Source: Flavobacteriia bacterium (GTDB taxonomy: Bacteria; Bacteroidota; Bacteroidia; Flavobacteriales; Flavobacteriaceae). From it: 10,983 nt of DNA. How positions within the stretch are numbered: the stretch's first letter is position 1; every line of letters starts with the position of its first letter. The translations under genes and the position numbers were made by a program. Of this stretch, positions 1 through 5,793 are shown in pieces. The stretch is taken from assembly GCA_018500075.1 (NCBI GenBank), contig JAHBAN010000107.1, forward strand, positions 1 through 10,983, read 5' to 3'. The notes under the pieces are model-generated. The model ran no database searches. It was given only the letters and a program-made list of their open reading frames with translations, and had not been told where the DNA came from.

Positions 1-563
1 ATTCCCACATCCTGCTCAACGATAATGGCATAGATCACAAGGATCGCCGAGGGCGGAATAAGCGAGGCCAAAGTGCCCCCCGCCGCCACAACACCCGCCG
101 CAAACTGCTTGTTATAGCCGATCTTGAGCATCTCGGGGATGGCGATCCGCGCAAAGACAGCCGCCGTCGCCACCGAGGCGCCCGACACCGCCGCAAAGCC
201 CGCCGTCGCAAAGACGGTCGAAACTGCAAGCCCCCCCGGAACCCAGGCAATCCAGCGCTTACAAGCCTCAAAGAGCGCTGTCGTCAGCTTGGCATGATAG
301 GCCAGATAGCCGATCATAATGAACACAGGGATCAAAGAGAGCACCTGTGCGGAGACTTTCGAATGCGGCGTCAAGCCGGCAATCTTGGTGCTGATCTCGA
401 CCGCTTTCCAAAACCGCTCGGGATCATAGTCAAACCCGTTCCAGCGCAGCCAGATCAGGCCGATATAGCCCGCAAGCCCGGCCGCAAAAGCAACCCGCAT
501 CCCGAGCAAAACCAACACAAGCATCCCCGCAGATGTGTATAGACCAATTTCAATCGGTTCCAT
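1..563 (-). CDS. dctM: TRAP transporter large permease DctM, N-terminal part (cut by window edge)
   Basis: This is the large membrane subunit of a tripartite ATP-independent periplasmic (TRAP) transporter, the ion-coupled channel through the inner membrane. Only about 187 N-terminal residues are present; the family is usually about 425-440 residues, so more than half lies beyond the left edge. Translation from ATG at 563-561 begins MEPIEIGLYTSAGML. It then shows DctM hallmarks: hydrophobic membrane segments, a stretch reading AGFAAVSGASVATAA, then RIAIPEML, KIGYNKQFAAG and AAGGTLASLIPPSAILVIYA. These are the conserved Gly/Pro-rich signatures of the family. The start overlaps the dctQ stop as ATGA, which fixes the start and implies translational coupling. 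Family and partial status are seen directly. The substrate cannot be told. Confidence 0.93.
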   Translation of the reverse strand, partial: MEPIEIGLYTSAGMLVLVLLGMRVAFAAGLAGYIGLIWLRWNGFDYDPERFWKAVEISTKIAGLTPHSKVSAQVLSLIPVFIMIGYLAYHAKLTTALFEACKRWIAWVPGGLAVSTVFATAGFAAVSGASVATAAVFARIAIPEMLKIGYNKQFAAGVVAAGGTLASLIPPSAILVIYAIIVEQDVG

Positions 564-1192
564 CAGTCGGCTCCCTCCAGCAATTTGGCCTCGGCCATCG
601 CCTGTTCTTCAATCGTCAAAGACAGGGGCACCGCCACAGGGTTTTCCAGCCCCAACACAAGCGCACGGCCATAGCCCCAGGCCTGAAGCAGCAACCGCAG
701 CATCAATACCCCGAAGGCAAACGGCACAACGAGCTTGCTCGGCCAGATCGGCAGGCTGATATCAATCGAGCTGTCGCGCGAACACCAGGGCCGCGCACAA
801 TCAAACGAGCGGTCAAAATGCTCCCAGGCGCCATAGGTCAGCCCGACAATCAGCAAAAGCATCAAAAGCACAGACATCAGCTCAAAGGCCCAAAGCAGCC
901 GCCCCTTGAGCACATTGACAAGCATATCCATCCGGATATGCGTCCCGTCCCGCGCCACATAAGACACTCCCATAATGGCAATCACAGGCATCGCCGCTTC
1001 GATATAATCCACATAGCCCAACAAAGGGCTGCCAAAAAACTTGCGCGCCGTCACCGAATAGGCCGCCAGAAACATCAACGAAAAAATCGCAAGCCCGCTC
1101 AAGAGAGCGCAAAACCGCTCCACAGGCAGCAACATACGGTCCAATTTGCTCAGTAAGCCGGAATCCTCCAGCACAGCCGCTGACCCTGCCAT
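563..1192 (-). CDS. dctQ: TRAP transporter small permease DctQ
   Basis: This is the small four-helix membrane subunit of the TRAP transporter, which pairs with DctM in the inner membrane. The 209-residue product has hydrophobic segments at about 27-47, 64-82, 99-120 and 152-172. It also has the family patterns GYVDYIE (59-65), the loop RDGTHIRMDML (81-91), and a final helix after LPIWPSKLVVPFAFG. The start ATG at 1192 is preceded by GGGGAG at good spacing. It is somewhat long for the family because of a polar, Cys-containing insert at about 127-148 (DRSFDCARPWCSRD), which is predicted to face the periplasm. It lies 106 bp downstream of dctP and overlaps dctM by 4 bp. The family call is firm; the ligand is unknown. 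Confidence 0.92.
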   Translation of the reverse strand: MAGSAAVLEDSGLLSKLDRMLLPVERFCALLSGLAIFSLMFLAAYSVTARKFFGSPLLGYVDYIEAAMPVIAIMGVSYVARDGTHIRMDMLVNVLKGRLLWAFELMSVLLMLLLIVGLTYGAWEHFDRSFDCARPWCSRDSSIDISLPIWPSKLVVPFAFGVLMLRLLLQAWGYGRALVLGLENPVAVPLSLTIEEQAMAEAKLLEGAD

Positions 1193-1207
1193 TTTACTCT
1201 CCCCGTT

Positions 1208-1221
1208 TGTGTGATCACACA
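1208..1221. promoter_or_regulatory. Perfect 14-bp palindrome upstream of dctQ
   Basis: TGTGTGATCACACA is exactly self-complementary. It sits 15 bp upstream of the dctQ start, just before its Shine-Dalgarno, and just after the U-tract of the hairpin that follows dctP. It could be an operator for a dimeric regulator. It is not a CRP site, because the TGTGA and TCACA half-sites have no six-base spacer. The palindrome is seen; the regulatory role is inferred. Confidence 0.35.
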
Positions 1222-1231
1222 GAATATGTGC

Positions 1232-1260
1232 AAAAAGGCCGCGCGATGTCGCGCAGCCTT
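1232..1260 (-). terminator. Terminator-like hairpin between dctP and dctQ
   Basis: Read on the minus strand, the arm AAGGCTGCGCGA is followed by CA and then TCGCGCGGCCTT. This is a nearly perfect stem with one G-U wobble and a four-base loop once the inner pair opens. It runs straight into a tract of five U (1236-1232). That is the layout of a Rho-independent terminator. Because dctQ lies just downstream in the same direction, it probably works as a partial terminator or 3'-end stabiliser. That would give more dctP than dctQM transcript, a common arrangement for binding-protein operons. The structure is seen; the activity is inferred. Confidence 0.6.
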
Positions 1261-1298
1261 CCCTGTTTGGTCAAGGGCGCAAGGCCCCTGCCCTCAGA

Positions 1299-2312
1299 TC
1301 AGCTTCCGCTTTGCGCATCGGCCAGTGTTTTCATCACAAGATCATAAAGCTCTTGGCCGGGAATGCCTTGGGCTTCCATATCCGCAATCCACGCATCGCG
1401 GATCGGGTCTGCCGCTTTGGTGCGGAATTCGGCAATCACCTCCGGCGCGATCACAACTTTCTCCACGCCCTTTTCTTCCAGCACAGCATCCCAACGCTTC
1501 AGAAGCTCGCCATAATTGCTGAGGTAATACTCAAGCGCCTCGGGAACAGAGCTGTCAAGCGCCGCGCGGTGCTCATCAGACAGGCTTTCATAAGCGTCGA
1601 TGTTTACAACAACAGGGCAGTTCACAGTGCCGGGGTTGAGGTTTGATGTCCACCAGTCGGCCTCGTTGATCGTGCCAAAGCTCAGGTGGGCGTGCTGGGC
1701 AAAAGCCACCGTGTCCACAACCCCTGATTCCATCGCCTGATAGGCTTCGGAGGAGGTCACAGACGTCGGAACCGCGCCCACAGCTTCAAAAGCCTGGCCG
1801 ATACCGCCTGTCGCGCGCACGCGCATCCCCTCAAAATCAGCCAGCGTCGCGCGGGGCGTGCCTGTGCCAACGAGGTTGTATTGTGGCATCGGCGAGGTCA
1901 TCAGAAGCTTTGCGTTCCACTGCGCCATTTCTTCGGTCGCCGCGGGGTGCGCATAAACAGCATTCGACACCGCAAGCTCCTGCTCGAGGTTTTCAACGCC
2001 AAGGAACGGCAGCTCAAGCACCGTCACAACACGGTTCTTGTCGCGGTGATAGCCAGCGCAGAACTGCGCCATTTCAAACGCTCCGATCGAAATCCCGTCG
2101 AGGTTTTCACGGTTCTTTGACAGGCCGCCATAGCTGACATTCATGGTAAACGCGCCACCGGTCTTTTCGCTGACAAGCTCGGCCAGTTTTTCGACGTGCT
2201 CGGTGAAGGCGCGGCGCTTGCCCCAGACAGAGACGTTCCACTCGGTGGCCGCAGCCTCGGTGGCAAAGCTCAAAGCAACGGCTGCCGCCGCCAGTTTTGC
2301 AACTGTGTTCAT
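1299..2312 (-). CDS. dctP: TRAP transporter substrate-binding protein DctP
   Basis: This periplasmic solute-binding protein captures the substrate, usually an organic acid, and delivers it to DctQM. I chose ATG at 2312 (337 residues) rather than the upstream in-frame ATG at 2402, for two reasons. GGGAG lies about 9 bases before 2312. The protein then begins with a clean Sec signal peptide (MNTVAKLAAAAVALSFATEAAA) with cleavage near residue 20-22. The mature part has DctP features: a lobe starting TEWNVSVWGKRRAF, the LPFLG motif (about 101-105), and GMRVRATGG (162-170). Arg166 in that stretch fits the conserved arginine that pairs with substrate carboxylates in this family. QAMESGVVDTVAF follows in the second lobe. 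It is the first gene of a minus-strand dctPQM unit and is followed by a terminator-like hairpin. The carboxylate preference is inferred from the family. Confidence 0.93.
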   Translation of the reverse strand: MNTVAKLAAAAVALSFATEAAATEWNVSVWGKRRAFTEHVEKLAELVSEKTGGAFTMNVSYGGLSKNRENLDGISIGAFEMAQFCAGYHRDKNRVVTVLELPFLGVENLEQELAVSNAVYAHPAATEEMAQWNAKLLMTSPMPQYNLVGTGTPRATLADFEGMRVRATGGIGQAFEAVGAVPTSVTSSEAYQAMESGVVDTVAFAQHAHLSFGTINEADWWTSNLNPGTVNCPVVVNIDAYESLSDEHRAALDSSVPEALEYYLSNYGELLKRWDAVLEEKGVEKVVIAPEVIAEFRTKAADPIRDAWIADMEAQGIPGQELYDLVMKTLADAQSGS

Positions 2313-2506
2313 TAGGTCTTCTCCCTTTTTGCAGCCCTGTTCACGGGCCGTCTGCGGGGAGGCTAACGGCAAGCGCAGGGCAAGCCAACCCTGTTGGCAC
2401 AAGACGTGGCGTATTTCTTACGCTTCCCCTTTCCCCTCGGGCCGCCTATAACCTAAACCACAAGCGCAAAAGCGCAGTCGCAGTCGCAAAACAAGGGGCA
2501 AGGGCC
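2313..2506. promoter_or_regulatory. Divergent promoter region between dctP and mipZ
   Basis: These 194 bases separate two divergently read genes and must hold the promoters for both. Visible elements are a 15-bp inverted repeat at 2384-2398 (GCCAAC-CCT-GTTGGC), a second at 2409-2423 (GCGTA-TTTCT-TACGC), and a TATAAC box at 2447-2452. The TATAAC box could serve as the mipZ -10, but no good -35 precedes it. The hexamer GCAGTC is repeated in tandem at 2474-2485. AAGGGG at 2493-2498 is the likely mipZ ribosome binding site. The two inverted repeats lie 72-111 bp upstream of dctP and are candidate operators for its regulator. All regulatory roles are inferred. Confidence 0.45.
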
Positions 2507-3316
2507 ATGGCTCACATCATCGTCGTCGGCAATGAAAAAGGCGGTGCAGGCAAATCCACGGTGTCCATGCACATCGCCACCGCGCTCTCGCGGCTCGGGC
2601 ACAAAACCTCGGTGCTCGACCTCGATTTGCGCCAGAAAACCCTTGGCCGCTACCTTGAAAACCGGCGCGCATTTTGCGCCAAAGCCGGGCTGGATCTGCC
2701 CACCCCCGACTATCACGAGCTGCCACAGATCGACAAAGACACATTGAAACCGGGCGAAAACATCTATGATCACCGCCTGTCCGCCGCCGTCGCCACGCTC
2801 GAGCCGGACAACGACTTTATCCTGATCGACTGCCCCGGATCGCACACCCGCCTCAGTCAGGTGGCGCATTCGCTCGCCGACACGCTTGTCACCCCGCTCA
2901 ATGACAGCTTCATCGACTTTGACCTGCTCGCCCATATCGATTCTGAAGGCGACAAGATCAAAGGCCCCTCGGTCTATTCCGAGATGGTCTGGGCCGCCCG
3001 CCAGCTGCGCGCCCAAGCGGGCCTGAAGCCGATCGACTGGGTGGTCATGCGCAACCGCCTTGGCGCCCAGCGCATGGTCAACAAAGAGAAAATGGAGCGC
3101 GCCGTAAGCAATCTCTCCGCGCGCATCGGCTTTCGCGTCGCCCCCGGCTTCAACGAGCGGGTGATCTTCCGCGAGCTGTTCCCGCGTGGCCTGACCCTGC
3201 TTGACCTCAAGGATGTCGGCGTGCAGAAGCTCAATATATCCAATATCGCCGCCCGTCAGGAACTGCGTGAAATGATGAAGTCCCTCAGACTTCCCAACGT
3301 CAGCGTCGACTTCTAA
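2507..3316 (+). CDS. mipZ: Division-plane positioning ATPase MipZ (ParA family)
   Basis: MipZ is a ParA/MinD-type ATPase of alphaproteobacteria. It forms a gradient from the ParB-bound origin region and blocks FtsZ assembly near the poles, so that division occurs at midcell. I chose ATG 2507 (269 residues) because AAGGGG lies about 8 bases upstream and the protein then starts directly with MAHIIVVGNEKGGAGKST. The longer in-frame start at 2297 would add 70 low-complexity residues. The deviant Walker A is KGGAGKST (11-18, signature Lys11 and Lys16). Walker A' is DLDLRQ (38-43). Walker B is FILIDCPG (104-111, Asp108). The C-terminal half carries MipZ-specific stretches: NDSFIDFDLL, DWVVMRNRL, RVIFRELFPRGLTLLDL and AARQELREMM. 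These, recalled from Caulobacter MipZ, separate it from plain ParA. It is followed with no gap by an RNA methyltransferase gene. Confidence 0.93.
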   Translation: MAHIIVVGNEKGGAGKSTVSMHIATALSRLGHKTSVLDLDLRQKTLGRYLENRRAFCAKAGLDLPTPDYHELPQIDKDTLKPGENIYDHRLSAAVATLEPDNDFILIDCPGSHTRLSQVAHSLADTLVTPLNDSFIDFDLLAHIDSEGDKIKGPSVYSEMVWAARQLRAQAGLKPIDWVVMRNRLGAQRMVNKEKMERAVSNLSARIGFRVAPGFNERVIFRELFPRGLTLLDLKDVGVQKLNISNIAARQELREMMKSLRLPNVSVDF

Positions 3317-4423
3317 GTGTCAGATAAATTAGATATTTTCCTGATCTGCCCGCCGGGGCTTGAAGCCGCTTTGGCATCAGAAGCACAGGAAAACGGCTTT
3401 GCGCCGGCCCGTGCGGTTGCGGGCGGGGTCGAGGTTGTGGGCGGCTGGCCTGATGTCTGGCGCGCCAATCTTGTGCTGCGCGGGGCTGTGCGCGTGCTCG
3501 TGCGCATCGGGTCTTTCCGCGCCTTTCACCTCGCCCAGCTCGACAAACGCGCGCGCAAGTTTCCTTGGGCCGATGTCCTGCGCCCCGATGTGCCGGTGCG
3601 CGTCGAGGTGAGCACCAACAAACGCTCCAAAATCTACCACGCCGGCGCCGCCGCCCAGCGCATCGAAACCGCCCTCAAAGAAAGCCTCGGCGCGCCCGTC
3701 TCTGCCGATGCCGCCCTCACCCTCAAGGCGCGGATTGAGGACAATCTCGTCACCTTCAGCCTCGACAGCTCGGGCGAAAGCCTGCACAAACGCGGCTTCA
3801 AGGAGGCGGTGAACAAAGCCCCCATGCGGGAGACATTGGCAGCGCTGTTTCTGCGCGAGGCCGGCTACACAGGGGCCGAGCCGGTGCTCGATCCGATGTG
3901 CGGCTCCGGCACCTTCCCGATCGAAGCCGCCGAAATCGCCCTGGGCCTCGCGCCGGGGCGGGCACGCCGCTTTGCCTTTGAATCCCTCGCAAGCTTTGAT
4001 GCCCCCGCTTGGGAGAGCCTGCGCAGCAGCGTGACCCCGCGCCAGAGCGAGCAGCGCTTTTACGGCTCAGATCGCGACCAAGGCGCCATCACCATGAGCA
4101 CGCGCAACGCCGCCGCCGCAGGCGTGCAAGACCATACCAGCTTCACCTGCACCTCGATTTCCGATCTCAAGCGCCCCGAAGGCCCCGCGGGCCTTGTGAT
4201 CCTCAATCCGCCCTATGGCGCGCGCATCGGCAATAAAAAGCCGCTCTTTGCGCTTCATGCGGCGCTGGGAACAACGCTCAAAGCCGAGTTCCGCGGCTGG
4301 CGGGTCGCGATCATCACAACAGAAGCCTCCCTCGCCAAAGCGACAGGCCTCGCCCTCTCCGCCGGCCCCTATGTGCCCCATGGCGGCCTCAAGGTGCGGC
4401 TCTACCAATCGGGTCCGCTTTAA
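3317..4423 (+). CDS. THUMP-domain SAM-dependent RNA methyltransferase (RlmL/YpsC-like)
   Basis: This is a cytoplasmic class I methyltransferase of the COG0116 type, probably modifying a guanine N2 in 23S rRNA like the N-terminal half of E. coli RlmL. The 368-residue product opens with the ferredoxin-like/THUMP RNA-binding part (about 5-155, including ICPPGLEAALASEA). It continues through LHKRGFKEAVNKAPMRETLAA (156-176) into the catalytic fold, with motif I DPMCGSGTF (192-200) and motif IV NPPY (297-300), the signature of base N-methyltransferases. The fused RlmK domain of E. coli is absent, as in many other bacteria. The GTG start directly follows the mipZ TAA and has no Shine-Dalgarno, so translation probably depends on coupling to mipZ. 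The exact target base is inferred, so no symbol is given. Confidence 0.88.
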   Translation: MSDKLDIFLICPPGLEAALASEAQENGFAPARAVAGGVEVVGGWPDVWRANLVLRGAVRVLVRIGSFRAFHLAQLDKRARKFPWADVLRPDVPVRVEVSTNKRSKIYHAGAAAQRIETALKESLGAPVSADAALTLKARIEDNLVTFSLDSSGESLHKRGFKEAVNKAPMRETLAALFLREAGYTGAEPVLDPMCGSGTFPIEAAEIALGLAPGRARRFAFESLASFDAPAWESLRSSVTPRQSEQRFYGSDRDQGAITMSTRNAAAAGVQDHTSFTCTSISDLKRPEGPAGLVILNPPYGARIGNKKPLFALHAALGTTLKAEFRGWRVAIITTEASLAKATGLALSAGPYVPHGGLKVRLYQSGPL

Positions 4424-5289
4424 GGCGCTGTAGGGCGCTTGCGCATCAGCACCACAAGGTTGGAGAGCGCCAAAGCCCCGATCACAACCGCCCCACCGAC
4501 CAGCGCATAGCCCCCCGGATCTTCGCCCAGCACAAACCAGACGAGCACGGGCGCCAGCACGGATTCGAGCAAAATCAGAAGCGCCACCTCGGCTGACGGG
4601 ATATACCTTGGTCCCAGCGTCAGCCCGATCGAGCTGATCGCGATAAACGCCCCGTGCAGAGCCACCAGATAGAGCTGCGCAGAGCCAAGCTGCACAGGCT
4701 GCACAAAAGGCCAGAGACAGAGCGCCGAGATCAGATAGGCCAGCGGCAACATCGGCACCATAGACACCGCGCGCACCCGCCGCGCCGCTGTCAGCGCAAT
4801 GGCAAAGACAAACGACACGCAGACCGCCAGAAGATCGCCCTTCAGGCTCGCGCCATGGGTTTCGCCCGAGCCATAGGTGATCACCCCGAGGCCGAGAAAA
4901 ACCGCCACCATGGTGAGCATCATGCGACGGCTCATCGCCTCTCCCATCCAGACAAAACTCAACAGCGCCGCAAACACCGGCATCGAGGCTATGATAAACA
5001 CCACATTGGCCACGCTCGTGTGGCTCACCGCCAGCGTAAAGAGTATCCCCGTGCCGCTCATTGCCACGAGATAGACATAAGCATATGGCCCCCCGCGCAG
5101 CGCCGCCCCGATCGAGCGCGCGCCCGCGCTCACAAGTACAAACCCAAGCACCAACACCCCCGTGCTCAGGCCCCGCCAAAACGAGATTTCCAAAGGCGGC
5201 ACATCAATCAGCCTGATAAACAGGCTGTCCGGCACCACAAACAAAACACCCATCAGGGTGATGAGCAGCCCCTTCAGCTCCTCCCTCAT
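4420..5289 (-). CDS. EamA/DMT-family membrane transporter
   Basis: This is a drug/metabolite transporter superfamily protein of 289 residues, the usual length. It has about ten hydrophobic segments arranged as two EamA repeats (about 5-140 and 150-283). The first has VPPLEISFWRGLSTG after helix 1 and NVVFIIASMPVFAALLSFVWMGE at its end. The second has the matching signature ALLILLESVLAPVLVWFVLGE. The tail is basic (RKRPTAP). Its ATG overlaps the TGA of the upstream marR gene (ATGA at 5286-5289), so the two are co-translated. Its stop codon shares a TTAA with the stop of the convergent methyltransferase gene. Cotranscription with the regulator facing hmgA suggests a role in moving an aromatic acid or toxic intermediate. 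That is inference only, since DMT substrates cannot be read from sequence. Confidence 0.88.
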   Translation of the reverse strand: MREELKGLLITLMGVLFVVPDSLFIRLIDVPPLEISFWRGLSTGVLVLGFVLVSAGARSIGAALRGGPYAYVYLVAMSGTGILFTLAVSHTSVANVVFIIASMPVFAALLSFVWMGEAMSRRMMLTMVAVFLGLGVITYGSGETHGASLKGDLLAVCVSFVFAIALTAARRVRAVSMVPMLPLAYLISALCLWPFVQPVQLGSAQLYLVALHGAFIAISSIGLTLGPRYIPSAEVALLILLESVLAPVLVWFVLGEDPGGYALVGGAVVIGALALSNLVVLMRKRPTAP

Positions 5290-5720
5290 AACTTGGCCAA
5301 ATGGTGCAACAGCTTGCGCAAGACAGCCACCTCCTCGGGCGCAAAGGCCCGCGCCAGCGTCGCATCATAGTCAATCGCCACACTGCGCAGCTCCTGATAG
5401 GCCGCCCGCCCGGCGCCCGTCAGCTCAAGATACTCAAGCCGCCGGTCCGCCTCGTCGCGCTCGCGCGTCAAAAAGCGGCGCTCCTCAAGCCGTGCCACCG
5501 CGCGGCTGATCTTGGTTTTGTGCATCTTGGAGCGCTCGCCGATTTCCTTGGCCGTCATTCGGCCATAAATCCCGAGATGAAACAAGACCCGCCACTCGGT
5601 GCGCAACATTCCGTAACGGTCCTTGTAGATGTTCTGAAACGCAAGGCTGCTTTCTTCGGCCGCCTGATTGAGCAGATAGGGCAGAAAATCCTGCAAATCA
5701 AAGTCATCTTTTTTTGTCAT
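5286..5720 (-). CDS. MarR-family transcriptional regulator, divergent to hmgA
   Basis: This is a dimeric winged-helix DNA-binding protein of 144 residues, typical of MarR. I chose the start ATG 5720 because GAGGGAG precedes it at 7 bases. An upstream in-frame ATG would run through the hmgA promoter region and into its coding sequence. Features: an N-terminal dimerisation helix (about 8-30), LRTEWRVLFHLGIYGRMTAKEIG (39-61), the recognition helix MHKTKISRAVARLEERRF (66-83), and the wing with the conserved D-R-R (Asp92, Arg93, Arg94) before LEYLELT. It is divergent to the homogentisate operon and co-translated with a DMT transporter. The simplest model is a repressor of both units relieved by homogentisate or a related aromatic acid. 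The ligand and sign of regulation are inferred; the family is firm. Confidence 0.9.
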   Translation of the reverse strand: MTKKDDFDLQDFLPYLLNQAAEESSLAFQNIYKDRYGMLRTEWRVLFHLGIYGRMTAKEIGERSKMHKTKISRAVARLEERRFLTRERDEADRRLEYLELTGAGRAAYQELRSVAIDYDATLARAFAPEEVAVLRKLLHHLAKL

Positions 5721-5793
5721 AGCGCGTCTCCCTCTGTTGTTAGTTACAAAATCAACTGTTAATGACGCAACCAAATTCGACAGGATACGCGCC
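5721..5793. promoter_or_regulatory. Divergent marR-hmgA promoter/operator
   Basis: This 73-bp gap must hold the promoters of both divergent units. It is AT-rich in the middle (about 5736-5764), in contrast to the GC-rich surroundings. An inverted repeat AGTT-N8-AACT lies at 5742-5757, flanked by further TTA and TTAA, and is a candidate MarR operator. TTGTTA at 5737-5742 and TTAATG at 5759-5764, 16 bases apart, form a weak -35/-10 pair towards hmgA. In that model the repeat would occupy the promoter spacer, where a bound repressor would block RNA polymerase. AGGA at 5782-5785 is the hmgA ribosome binding site. The sequences are seen; the roles are inferred. Confidence 0.45.

Noticed and set aside
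2313..2402. N-terminal extension of DctP to the ATG at 2402
   Set aside because: It would place 30 residues before a clear signal peptide and ignore the GGGAG next to ATG 2312.
2394..2411. Sigma-54-like promoter (TTGGCAC followed by GTGGC) towards mipZ
   Set aside because: The GG and GC elements are 11 bases apart instead of 10 and the -12 box is poor, so it does not meet the consensus.
2297..2506. N-terminal extension of MipZ to the ATG at 2297
   Set aside because: It would overlap the dctP start and add 70 unrelated residues before the conserved ParA beta strand; a good ribosome binding site precedes ATG 2507.
4067..5179. Minus-strand open frame of 370 codons spanning the convergent gene ends
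   Set aside because: Its translation shows no recognisable domain and it overlaps both the methyltransferase and the DMT transporter in another frame, so it is a shadow.
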